64,000 nucleotides of DNA from Blastocatellia bacterium (GTDB lineage Bacteria; Acidobacteriota; Blastocatellia; Pyrinomonadales; Pyrinomonadaceae). Positions 36,556 to 44,513 of the stretch are shown here, one piece after another. The notes below the pieces were generated by a model. That model did not search any database. It saw only the letters and a list, made by a program, of their open reading frames with translations, and had not been told where the DNA came from. Position 1 is the first letter of the stretch, and each line of letters opens with the position of its first letter. Where the stretch lies: positions 510,320 to 574,319 of the forward strand of contig PMSM01000006.1 in assembly GCA_003168335.1 (NCBI GenBank), written 5' to 3'. The translations under genes were made by a program, and so were the position numbers.

Positions 36556-37803
36556 TCAAATGCCTTCGACGTAGGCCGCTTCGCCGTGGATCGCCATATC
36601 GAGTCCCTCAGCCTCACCGGCTTCATCGATTTTTACTCTGGTGATCCGATCGATCAGCCACAGCATGCCGTAAGTAAAGACGAACGCCCAGATCGAAGAG
36701 ACAACCACTGCGCCGAGTTCGACGAAAAAGAAATGCTTGTTGCCGCGGAGCAATCCATCGACACCGGCCGGATTGAATAAGGTGGTGGCAAAGATGCCAC
36801 ACAGGACAATCCCGATGAAACCGCCAACCCCGTGCACGCCCCAGACATCAAGCGCGTCGTCCCATTTGAGTTTGTTCTTCAGCGCCACGGCGTAAAAGCA
36901 GACCACGCCGGCGATGATCCCGATGAGACATGCCGTCGCCGGTGAGACATAACCCGCGGCCGGCGTGATCGTGGCCAGACCCGCTACGGCGCCTGTCAGC
37001 AAACCAAGAAACTTCGGCTTCTTCGTGGTCATCCAGTCCATGCAGAGCCACGCGATCGCCGCGAAGCTGGCGGCCAGATCGGTATTCAGAAACGCGACCG
37101 CCGTGACCGAGTCGACGCGGAACTCGCTGCCGGCATTGAAGCCATACCATCCGAACCAGAGCAGGCCTGTCCCCAAGGCAACAAGAGGTATCGAGTGTGG
37201 CCCCGCGTCAGCGATCTTGCGCCGGCCCACGTACAGCACCGAAGCAAGCGCGGCGATGCCGGCGATATTGTGGACGACAATGCCACCCGCGAAATCCAGC
37301 ACGCCCCAACTCGCCATGATTCCGCCGCCCCAAACCATGTGCACAAACGGGAAGTAAACCAGGGTGAGCCAGCCGGTGAGAAAGAGCATGTACGCTTTGA
37401 AGGTCACGCGATTCGCAAACGCCCCGGTGATCAGCGCCGGCGTGATGATCGCAAACATCATCTGGTAAGCACAGAACACTATCATCGGGATTGAAGGATT
37501 GATTAGCGACGGCGTGTCCAAAGTGATCCCGCGGAGAAAGGCCCAGTGGAAGTTACCCAGGATGCCGAAGAAATCCGTTCCGCTTTTGAGATCGCCGCTG
37601 AAGCAGACCGAGAAACCAAACGCCCACCACAGTACCGTCGTCCAACCCATGGACACGAAGCTTTGGATCATTATCGCCAGCACATTCTTGCGGCCGACCA
37701 GGCCTCCATAGAAGAAGGCCAGCCCCGGCGTCATCAGCATGACGAGGCTGGAGCAGAGCAACATGAAAGCCGTGTTTCCGGTGTCGATGGTTAGAGGCGG
37801 CAT
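36556..37803 (-). CDS. amt: Ammonium transporter
   Basis: 415 residues, 11 TM helices, no obvious signal peptide. TPGLAFFYGGLVGRKNVLAIM is the N-terminal signature; FAGGIVVHNIAGIAAL contains the first pore histidine and DVWGVHGVGGFIGIVLCGIFA the second (twin-His of the NH3 path). It takes up ammonium across the inner membrane. No glnK/P-II gene is next to it, unlike the usual amtB-glnK pair. GAAGGAGAAACCACA lies directly before the ATG. Next gene on the same strand is the sarcosine oxidase-like enzyme. Confidence 0.97.
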   Translation of the reverse strand: MPPLTIDTGNTAFMLLCSSLVMLMTPGLAFFYGGLVGRKNVLAIMIQSFVSMGWTTVLWWAFGFSVCFSGDLKSGTDFFGILGNFHWAFLRGITLDTPSLINPSIPMIVFCAYQMMFAIITPALITGAFANRVTFKAYMLFLTGWLTLVYFPFVHMVWGGGIMASWGVLDFAGGIVVHNIAGIAALASVLYVGRRKIADAGPHSIPLVALGTGLLWFGWYGFNAGSEFRVDSVTAVAFLNTDLAASFAAIAWLCMDWMTTKKPKFLGLLTGAVAGLATITPAAGYVSPATACLIGIIAGVVCFYAVALKNKLKWDDALDVWGVHGVGGFIGIVLCGIFATTLFNPAGVDGLLRGNKHFFFVELGAVVVSSIWAFVFTYGMLWLIDRITRVKIDEAGEAEGLDMAIHGEAAYVEGI

Positions 37804-37875
37804 TGTGGTTTCTCCTTCATGGGCGGTTATTTGAATGAACCGAGCGAGCCCGCTGCGCGGACGACAAGGCGTTGC

Positions 37876-37911
37876 GGCATGATACGCCTTTCGAGCGTGT
37901 GATCAAGATTC
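37876..37911. repeat. 36-bp direct repeat, copy 1
   Basis: GGCATGATACGCCTTTCGAG followed by CGTGTGATCAAGATTC. Copies 2 and 3 lie at 38663-38697 and 39194-39228 in the same orientation with two or three mismatches each. Confidence 0.85.
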
Positions 37912-37996
37912 ATTCCGCATGATAACGATGGCATCGGCGACATTCTCATTCTCACCCGGTTTCAACCGGGTGGACGCGGGCCCTTGAGATTCTCTA

Positions 37997-38017
37997 AACC
38001 GTTTCAACGGTTTTCCT
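37997..38017. repeat. CCGTTTCAACGG palindrome, left flank of transposase remnant
   Basis: AAACCGTTTCAACGGTTTTCC. The same unit is at 38540-38560 in inverted orientation and again at 44427-44472. It provides the TGA that ends the transposase remnant. Confidence 0.8.
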
Positions 38018-38462
38018 CGTCGCGCCATTCCAAGCCGTAGCGCTTGACGAAGAGTTCATACTCTTCCGTAAAGCTCTTCTTTCGGTGATGCTCTTCCTGG
38101 CGAGCGATGTAGTTTGCAACTCTACTTACATCGGAGTGCGAGACCGAAAAAGCTCCGTATCCTCTGCCCCAAGCGAATCTGCCTTTGACCAGATGGTTCT
38201 GATTGATTCAATGTGACGAACTACCCTTAAGAAGTTGAATCACCTGTTCGATCGTTAGACTTGTAGGAAGATCAATCAGCGCGTGAGTGTGCTCCGCGTT
38301 GAAGTAGTTAATCTTCATGTAGATGCCTTTCTCATTCGCATATTCCGACAGATTTATGGAAGCCCGCGCCGCCGCGCGCTTGTCCAGCATCAGCTCGCGG
38401 CGAAGCGTTTCCCAGATCACGTGAAGCCAGCAGCGCGAGTAAGAGTGAGTTGACCTTGGGGG
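38004..38462 (-). pseudogene. IS200-type Y1 transposase, inactivated by an in-frame stop
   Basis: Continuous similarity to a Y1_Tnp transposase in one frame from ~38462 to 38004, broken once. N-terminal part: STHSYSRCWLHVIWETLRRE, then MKINYFNAEHTHALIDLPTS with the HUH motif (HTH). After KGSSSH a TGA stands at 38210-38208 where homologues have Trp (SSHWIN), a single-base TGG to TGA change. The frame then continues INQNHLVKGRFAWGRGYGAFSV, SRVANYIARQEEHH and ends RDEENR. No clear ATG is available at the 5' end either (a Pro codon sits where Met is expected). It is flanked by inverted CCGTTTCAACGG palindromes and outside these by the 36-bp direct repeats. Confidence 0.85.
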
Positions 38463-38539
38463 AGCGTCTCCTTCTAGGTTTTATTTAGTTGCTATGGCAG
38501 ACCAGGGTGATCCTGATACTGAAGTGGCGCTTGAAGCAA

Positions 38540-38560
38540 GGAAACCGTTGAAACGGTTAA
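38540..38560. repeat. CCGTTGAAACGG palindrome, right flank of transposase remnant
   Basis: GGAAACCGTTGAAACGGTTAA, inverted relative to 37997-38017. The rest of 38463-38719 holds CCACCCGGCTGAAGCCG-type repeat sequence and copy 2 of the 36-bp repeat; no gene is seen. Confidence 0.8.
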
Positions 38561-38662
38561 CTGAAATTGTTGGGGCTTGCCTAGCCACCCGGCTGAAGCC
38601 GTGTGTGAATGAGACGAGGCTGACGAGCGGCAGAGCCGCACCTTACCTGCTCGAAATTCTTC

Positions 38663-38697
38663 GGCATGATACGCTTTCGAGAGTGTGATCAAGATTC
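38663..38697. repeat. 36-bp direct repeat, copy 2
   Basis: GGCATGATACGCTTTCGAGA followed by GTGTGATCAAGATTC; one base shorter than copy 1. With copy 1 it brackets the transposase remnant. Confidence 0.85.
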
Positions 38698-38719
38698 GGG
38701 GACGGCAATGTGTTCCCTA

Positions 38720-39148
38720 CTAATCTGCCAACTCATAATCATTTCGCTCGGCAGGGGCCGGCGAGAAGTACTGTACGAACTCCCAGTCATTGCCTTCGGG
38801 ATCGTAGAAGTAGACCCGCTTCCGGTGAGGGTGCGCGTTCGGGACAGTCGATTCTCGGTAGCCTGCTGCTTTGAGCCTCGCGTGCAGCGACTCTACGTCA
38901 TCCACCTCATAGGCGAGGTGGTTCACTCCCGGCTCGCCACTGTACGGGATCCAATGTCTCTCGGAATCTGTTTTCGCCTCACCCAGGGCGATGTAGCTGT
39001 CATTGCCGCCCACGTGGACCCATCGTGTGCCGTCATTACTCTGGCCTTCACCGCGCACCCGAGACTCAGGAAACGCAGTCTGCAAAAAACGGATCATTGC
39101 CTCAATGTCACGCACGCAGACGTTCGCATGTTCAAGCCGGAATTTCAT
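38720..39148 (-). CDS. VOC superfamily protein (glyoxalase-like)
   Basis: 142 residues. LEHANVCVRDIEAMIRFLQ begins the first module (His metal position), WVHVGGNDSYIALGE is its last strand, NHLAYEVDDVESLHARLKAAGY starts the second, and VYFYDPEGNDWEFVQYFS contains the final Glu. Such proteins include lactoylglutathione lyases, fosfomycin-resistance-type enzymes and dioxygenases; the substrate is unknown. It is bounded on both sides by copies 2 and 3 of the 36-bp repeat. Confidence 0.82.
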   Translation of the reverse strand: MKFRLEHANVCVRDIEAMIRFLQTAFPESRVRGEGQSNDGTRWVHVGGNDSYIALGEAKTDSERHWIPYSGEPGVNHLAYEVDDVESLHARLKAAGYRESTVPNAHPHRKRVYFYDPEGNDWEFVQYFSPAPAERNDYELAD

Positions 39149-39193
39149 CGGATACCTCCAGACGGCTAACTACTTTATCTGCGGAACTATTCC

Positions 39194-39228
39194 GGATGAT
39201 ACGCCTTTCGAGCATGTGATCAAGATTC
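39194..39228. repeat. 36-bp direct repeat, copy 3
   Basis: GGATGATACGCCTTTCGAGC followed by ATGTGATCAAGATTC. The remaining DNA to 39374 is GC-rich with GCCGGGGCAGCCCCGGC and has no gene. Confidence 0.85.
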
Positions 39229-39374
39229 AGCGACGGGGCAGTAGCCCGACCCCGGGGTCCCCGCCGGGGCAGCCCCGGCTGGGGTGGGAGGTGAGGGAGG
39301 GCGTGGATTGCCTCTCGCCCAACGACGTACCACACCCTAGCTCACGCGGGGAGCCACTGCCTCGATACCTGTCT

Positions 39375-40712
39375 TCAGTCTTGTGTCGTCAATGCACTAA
39401 CCTCTCCAGTCGCCTCAACCGCCGGGCTGCCGCCAGTCATCTGAAGTGCAACGATAAGCATGCGTCCTTCTTCTCTTAGCTTCGGCAAGCGCAGAGCAAA
39501 AACTGCGGCCCCCACGATACACACTGCCCCACCAAGCAGCACAGTGTTGGGCGCTCCCAAACGATGTGCCAGCGAGCCGGCGACAAGCGCGCCAATTGGA
39601 GCCATGCCCATGAACATCATCGAGTAAACCGCCATCACTCGTCCGCGTAAGTTGTCGGGCACCATCGCCTGAATCAGGGTATTTGACGCGGCCATTTCGA
39701 TCATCATCGTGAAGCCGACCGGCAAAAGGAGCGCCGCCGAAAACCAGTAGGAGTGCGATAACGAGAACAAGATAAGACTGGCCCCGAACCCGGCAGTTGA
39801 AACAGCAACCCAACGGCCCAGACCTCGTACTCGATTGCGCGCAGCTAAGCTCACAGCGCCGAGAAGCGCGCCGAAACCAGATGCGCCCATGAGCAATCCA
39901 AGACCGCTGGCGCCGCCGTGGAGAATCTGATCCGCGAAGATTGGCATTAGCACAGCGTACGGCGTTCCGAACAAACTGACGGCGCCCAACAGCAAGAGCA
40001 ATGCGCGCACAGGGCCGGCGTGCCACACAAAACGGAATCCCTCGACAACGTGGGCCAAGGGCGATCCGGGCAGCGGGACTTTGCGATGTGGAGTGACGCG
40101 CATCATCATCAGTCCGATGATGACCGCGATGTAACTCGCGCCGTTGAGAAAGAAGCACCAACCCTCGCCAATAGTTGCTACCAGGATGCCGGCAATTGCC
40201 GGCCCAACGATGCGTGCTCCATTGACCAGCGAAGAGTTCAGGGCGATAGCATTCATCAAGTCTTCTCTTCCCACCATGTCGACAACGAAAGCAGAAGCTG
40301 CGGGAACATAGAAAGCATAGGTGACACCTAACAGAGCGGCGAGCACAAAAAGATGCCAGACGTGAATTCGATGGGTCAGGGTCAGCGCCGCGAGAATAAA
40401 CGCCAGCACCATGGCCGCTATCTGGGTGACGATTATTATCCGATGGCGACTGCTCCTGTCCGCCGCTGCGCCGCCAATAGGAGCGAAAAGAAAAACCGGA
40501 ATCTGTGAAGCGAATGCAACCAGGCCCAGTAAGATAGCCGATCCCGTCAACCTGTAAACGAGCCAGCTTTGGGCCACCGACTGCATCCACGTGCCCGAGA
40601 GAGAGATGAACTGGCCGCCGAAGAACAATTGATAGTTCCTATGTCTGAGCGCGCGAAGAGACTCCGGGAGTTTCGACTCCGCCAATCGATTTCCCACTGG
40701 ATAGTTTTTCAT
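39375..40712 (-). CDS. MFS transporter, EntS/MFS_3 type
   Basis: 445-residue 12-TM transporter. LRALRHRNYQLFFGGQFISLSGTWMQSVAQSWLVYRLTGSA is the N-terminal signature of the enterobactin-exporter-like (MFS_3) group; GGAAADRSSRHRIIIVTQ is the loop 2-3 motif of MFS proteins; later VPDNLRGRVMAVYSMMFMG and APIGALVAGSLAHRLGA mark the second half. It probably exports a small molecule; the substrate is unknown. ATG at 40712 has GAGCAGG upstream; 40742 is an alternative start ten residues earlier. Confidence 0.88.
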   Translation of the reverse strand: MKNYPVGNRLAESKLPESLRALRHRNYQLFFGGQFISLSGTWMQSVAQSWLVYRLTGSAILLGLVAFASQIPVFLFAPIGGAAADRSSRHRIIIVTQIAAMVLAFILAALTLTHRIHVWHLFVLAALLGVTYAFYVPAASAFVVDMVGREDLMNAIALNSSLVNGARIVGPAIAGILVATIGEGWCFFLNGASYIAVIIGLMMMRVTPHRKVPLPGSPLAHVVEGFRFVWHAGPVRALLLLLGAVSLFGTPYAVLMPIFADQILHGGASGLGLLMGASGFGALLGAVSLAARNRVRGLGRWVAVSTAGFGASLILFSLSHSYWFSAALLLPVGFTMMIEMAASNTLIQAMVPDNLRGRVMAVYSMMFMGMAPIGALVAGSLAHRLGAPNTVLLGGAVCIVGAAVFALRLPKLREEGRMLIVALQMTGGSPAVEATGEVSALTTQD

Positions 40713-40896
40713 TGGTGCCTGCTCATTATTCCATAGAGACATCCACGAGTGCCAAAGGCGAGCGCATTACTTCTAAACCGCTTCCTTGACACTGCTCGCG
40801 GGGCTCACTTAGGCTGGGGTAACTTCATCAGCAGCATTAGGCTTTGCCGCCTTCCTGCCTTTATGATTTGTACTCCATTGACCGAGAACCGCTTTC

Positions 40897-42234
40897 ATGA
40901 TCAAAAACGAAATCATCAATTTAATTAAGGACCAGAGCGCCTGCGTCGGAGTTATCGGGCTCGGCTATGTCGGGTTGCCGCTGGCGACTGAGTTTGCCGG
41001 CAAGGGATTCAAGGCGATCGGATTCGAAGTTAACGAAAACAAGGTCGAGCAGATCAACGCCGGCCGGTCTTACATCGGCGATGTTTCCACCCAACAGGTG
41101 AAAGAGGCGGTTGACGCGGGCCGGCTGCGGGCCACCATCAATTTCGATCATCTGAAAGAGTGCGACGCAATCATCATCTGCGTGCCGACACCGCTCCGAA
41201 AAACGAAAGAGCCGGACGTCTCTTTCATTCTGGCGGCCGCGGAAGAGACCAAGCAGCGTCTGCGCCGCGGTCAGTTGGTGATCCTGGAATCGACGACCTA
41301 TCCCGGCACAACCGACGAAGTTTTGTTGCCCATGTTGGAAGCGACCGGTTTGAAACTTGACGAGGACTTCCTGCTGGCCTTTTCTCCCGAGCGCGTCGAC
41401 CCGGGCAACCCGGAATTTCAGACGCACAACATTCCGAAAGTTGTCGGCGGGGTCACTGATGATTCGACGGAAGCTGCCGCCTGTCTCTATTCACAGATCG
41501 TCAACGAGGTCCATTCGGTTTCCTCGGCGCGGGTCGCGGAAACAGCAAAGCTCCTCGAAAATACTTTTCGTGCTGTCAACATCGGCATGGCTAACGAGAT
41601 GGCGCGGCTCTGCTATGCGCTGAACATCGACACCTGGGAAGTGATTCGCGCGGCCGCCACCAAGCCGTTTGGCTTCATGCCGTTTTATCCCGGCCCGGGC
41701 ATCGGCGGTCACTGCATTCCGCTCGACCCGCATTACCTTTCGTGGAAGGCGCGACAACACGGTTTCGATTCGCGCTTCATCAGCCTGGCCGAGGAAGTTA
41801 ACTCGCACATGCCCGACCACGTCGTGCGGCTCGTCTCAGACGGATTGAATGATGATCGCAAAGCGATGAATGGCGCGCGGGTACTGGTGCTGGGCGTGGC
41901 TTACAAGCGCGACATCGACGATGTGCGCGAGAGCCCGGCGCTTTCGATCATCGACCGGCTGCGCACCAAGGGCTGTGAGGTGAGCTATCACGATCCGTTT
42001 GTGCGCCAGCTGACCTTTGACGACGCGCACAAGGAAGGCGGCGGCGGCCCGCTCTCTTCGGTGGAACTCAATGACGAAGAGATTCGATCCACCGATTGCG
42101 TGCTCATCGTTACTAATCATAGCCAGATTGACTACCGGCGAATTATTGAACTGGCCCCACTGGTCGTGGACACGCGCAATGCGCTAGACGGAGATCTGCG
42201 GCGCGCCAGTTCAGCCCGGATTATTCGATTGTAG
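40897..42234 (+). CDS. UDP-N-acetyl-D-mannosaminuronate-type nucleotide sugar dehydrogenase (WecC/WbpA-like)
   Basis: 445 residues of the UDP-Glc/GDP-Man dehydrogenase family, oxidising C6 of a UDP-(N-acetyl)hexosamine to the uronate with two NAD+. GVIGLGYVGLPLATEFAGKG is the NAD motif, LVILESTTYPGTTDEVL and LAFSPERVDPGNP are characteristic of the WbpA/WecC subgroup, KLLENTFRAVNIGMANE contains the catalytic Lys region, and GPGIGGHCIPLDPHYLSW has the catalytic Cys. VLVLGVAYKRDIDDVRESPA starts the C-terminal domain. With WecB at the right edge it could make UDP-ManNAcA. First gene of the polysaccharide locus. Confidence 0.9.
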   Translation: MIKNEIINLIKDQSACVGVIGLGYVGLPLATEFAGKGFKAIGFEVNENKVEQINAGRSYIGDVSTQQVKEAVDAGRLRATINFDHLKECDAIIICVPTPLRKTKEPDVSFILAAAEETKQRLRRGQLVILESTTYPGTTDEVLLPMLEATGLKLDEDFLLAFSPERVDPGNPEFQTHNIPKVVGGVTDDSTEAAACLYSQIVNEVHSVSSARVAETAKLLENTFRAVNIGMANEMARLCYALNIDTWEVIRAAATKPFGFMPFYPGPGIGGHCIPLDPHYLSWKARQHGFDSRFISLAEEVNSHMPDHVVRLVSDGLNDDRKAMNGARVLVLGVAYKRDIDDVRESPALSIIDRLRTKGCEVSYHDPFVRQLTFDDAHKEGGGGPLSSVELNDEEIRSTDCVLIVTNHSQIDYRRIIELAPLVVDTRNALDGDLRRASSARIIRL

Positions 42235-42255
42235 AGCCGAGAACGCGATTCTAAT

Positions 42256-42352
42256 GCTGGGAGCGCGGACGTCTCGTCCGCACTGAGCGCGCAGCGCGAA
42301 TAGTCTTGGCTTGCTACGCAAGCTGTGCGGACGGGACGTCCGCGCTCCCAGC
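42256..42352. repeat. GCTGGGAGCGCGGACG inverted repeat
   Basis: GCTGGGAGCGCGGACGTCTC and, inverted, GGACGTCCGCGCTCCCAGC with GAGCGCGCAGCGCGAATAGTC in the middle. A near-identical copy is at 46405-46504. Both lie at the 3' ends of polysaccharide genes. Confidence 0.9.
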
Positions 42353-42365
42353 GTCCGGTCGATCT

Positions 42366-44309
42366 TCACTGATCAATAAAAGCTCGCTGCCACAATTCCA
42401 AAGTCAGCAACTGAAACACCTGCAAGTTATAGTCTTCTCTGCCCGAAAGGTTCGCGTCGATAACTCGCTTCACTTCTTCCGGCCGGAAAAGACCGCGGCG
42501 CTTGATCGTCTCTGCCGACAACAAATCATTCACCATTGGTTGCAAAGGCCCGCGCAGCCATGAACGAATCGGCGCGCCGAATCCGGCCTTCTTCCGCCAG
42601 ACAACTTCGCGCGGCAAAAGCTTCTCTGCGGCGCGCTTCAGGATGTACTTGCGCTTCAATCCGCGCAGCTTCAAATGGGTCGGCATGCGCGCGGTCAGGT
42701 CCAGCATTTCCTGGTTGAGAAACGGTACGCGCACCTCCAGGTTCGCCGCCATTGAAGTCTTGTCCGTGGTCATTAGATTCAAGCACGGCAGAAATGTTTT
42801 CAGATCGACGTAAAGCAGTTGGTTTAGCGGCGCTGCGTTTTTCACGCGCGCAAAGTAGCGGCGATGCGCGCTGTAAGCATCCAGGCCCTGCGTCGCCCCC
42901 CGCATCTCGTCCGTATAAAGTCGGGTCTTCGCTTCGTCAGTAAAGTACGTTTCGTACCCGAGGTAACGATCCTCGAAATCCAGCGCCGCACTGCGCGCAA
43001 ATTTTTTCGCATTGCGCAGTGGCGCAGTCAGTTTTCCCGGCAGGCCACCCGGCAAAACGTTTGCCAGCGTTCTCATCAGCGGCCGCCTGAGCAGTTGCGG
43101 CACCGGATCGAACGCACCCGCAATTTTCATCGCGAGTTGCCGTGGATAGCCGGCAAAAACTTCGTCGCCGCCCATTCCTGAAAGCATGACAGTCAAAGTC
43201 TCGCGCGCCGCGCGTGAAACCAGATAGCTGGGAATCGCCATGTCGATCGCCGGCTCGTCCATGTGATAGACAAGTTTCGGTAACAGCTCAGCCACGTCAG
43301 GCTGCAGCATGATCTCGTGATAGTCGGTGTCCAGTTGCTGGTTTACGCGGCGGGCCCACTGGACATCATCGGGAATAATGTCATAGCGCAGGTCTTCGGC
43401 TTCGATTCCGATCGTGTACGTGCCGATGCGTCGCCCGTCGCTGTGATGCTTCATCATCGCGACGATTGATGATGAATCAATTCCACCGGAAAGAAACGAT
43501 CCCAACGGCACGTCCGCGACCATCTCGAGTTTCACCACGCGCTCAAGCGTCTCCAGGACCTGCTCTTGCCACCACCCGTCGCTCTTTCCTTCTTCAATTG
43601 AGTCGAAGGAAATGTCCCACCACTCGCGGACATTCAATTCGTTCTTGCGCAGCGTCACGATGTGACCGGGCGGAACCGTTCTGATTCCTCGAAAGAGCGT
43701 ATTTGGATCGGGTACCCACAGGAAGGTCAGGAATTGGTGCAGCCTCTCTCGATCAAGCTCGGCCTTGACCAGACCACTGGCCAGGATCGATTTGATCTCG
43801 GAAGCGAATACGAAAGAGTTGGGAGCGCCGGCATCCTGCGCGCCTTCGGTTGCATAATAGAGCGGCTTGATGCCTACGCGATCGCGGACCAGAAAGAGCG
43901 TGCGTGCTCTCTCGTCCCACAGCGCGAAGGCAAACATGCCGTTCAGACGCGGGAGGCAATCCTCGCCCCATTCCGCCCACGCGGCCAGCAGAACCTCGGT
44001 GTCCGTCTGCGTCCGAAAGCTGTGGCCTTTGGTAGTGAGGTACTCACGCAACTCGCGATAGTTGTAAATTTCGCCGTTGAGAATTACGACCAGCCGCCCG
44101 TCAGAAGAAAGCATCGGCTGATGTCCGGCAGCGCTGGTGTCGATGATTGACAGACGCCGGTGGCCGAAGCAGACGCCCTGGCCCTCGTCGTTGATTGGGG
44201 ACGAAGTCCAGACACCTTCATCGTCGCGCCCACGATGCTCAATGGCTTTCAGCATCGCGCCAACGCGCGTCGCGGGGTCTTGGGTTATAAGTCCAGCGAT
44301 ACCGCACAT
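42366..44309 (-). CDS. asnB: Asparagine synthetase-type amidotransferase (AsnB family)
   Basis: 647 residues. The processed N-terminal Cys (MCGIAGLI) heads the class II glutaminase domain (HRGRDDEGVW, FGHRRLSIID, LVVILNGEIYNYRELREYL, RDRVGIKPLYY). The synthetase domain has the PPi-loop LSGGIDSSSIVAMM and VMLSGMGGDEVFAGYPRQ. It transfers glutamine nitrogen to an ATP-activated carboxylate. Inside a polysaccharide cluster such proteins amidate uronic acids (WbpS type) as often as they make asparagine. The start is fixed by the Cys2 requirement. A paralogue lies at 58663-60594. Confidence 0.9.
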   Translation of the reverse strand: MCGIAGLITQDPATRVGAMLKAIEHRGRDDEGVWTSSPINDEGQGVCFGHRRLSIIDTSAAGHQPMLSSDGRLVVILNGEIYNYRELREYLTTKGHSFRTQTDTEVLLAAWAEWGEDCLPRLNGMFAFALWDERARTLFLVRDRVGIKPLYYATEGAQDAGAPNSFVFASEIKSILASGLVKAELDRERLHQFLTFLWVPDPNTLFRGIRTVPPGHIVTLRKNELNVREWWDISFDSIEEGKSDGWWQEQVLETLERVVKLEMVADVPLGSFLSGGIDSSSIVAMMKHHSDGRRIGTYTIGIEAEDLRYDIIPDDVQWARRVNQQLDTDYHEIMLQPDVAELLPKLVYHMDEPAIDMAIPSYLVSRAARETLTVMLSGMGGDEVFAGYPRQLAMKIAGAFDPVPQLLRRPLMRTLANVLPGGLPGKLTAPLRNAKKFARSAALDFEDRYLGYETYFTDEAKTRLYTDEMRGATQGLDAYSAHRRYFARVKNAAPLNQLLYVDLKTFLPCLNLMTTDKTSMAANLEVRVPFLNQEMLDLTARMPTHLKLRGLKRKYILKRAAEKLLPREVVWRKKAGFGAPIRSWLRGPLQPMVNDLLSAETIKRRGLFRPEEVKRVIDANLSGREDYNLQVFQLLTLELWQRAFIDQ

Positions 44310-44353
44310 AGTTGTCTTCAGTGACTCATATGTCCAAATCTTCCGTTATTACT

Positions 44354-44513
44354 GAGGTGCTCTCTCATTAACACCCTGCTTCAGCAAGGTGGCAGCGAGA
44401 CGTGCACATAAGAAAGAACCGTTTTCAACGGTTTGCCTGAGAAGCCGTTGAAACGGCTTTGCCAGTTCCGGTTGAATCTGGTACACCTCGCTGCAGCGAG
44501 GTGCTAATGAAAT
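44354..44513. repeat. Nested inverted repeats before the GT39 gene
   Basis: Inner pair: AACCGTTTTCAACGGTTTG and AGCCGTTGAAACGGCTTTG (44427-44472). Outer pair: CTCATTAACACCCTGCTTC facing TGCAGCGAGGTGCTAATGA. The Shine-Dalgarno-like GAGGT of the glycosyltransferase gene and its ATG (44507) are inside the outer right arm. Confidence 0.8.

Noticed and set aside
38494-38688. Short open frame MADQGDPDTEVALEARKPLKRL
   Set aside because: It is made entirely of dispersed repeat sequence (CCGTTGAAACGG and CCACCCGG units), so not a gene.
37876-39228. Possible CRISPR array from the three 36-bp repeats
   Set aside because: Spacing is 787 and 531 bases with a gene and a pseudogene between; not 30-40-bp spacers, and no cas genes.
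39415-40590. A 391-codon open frame overlapping the MFS transporter on the same strand in another frame
   Set aside because: Its composition (Arg/Ser/Cys-rich, no domain) is that of a shadow frame; the MFS frame has clear TM helices and motifs.
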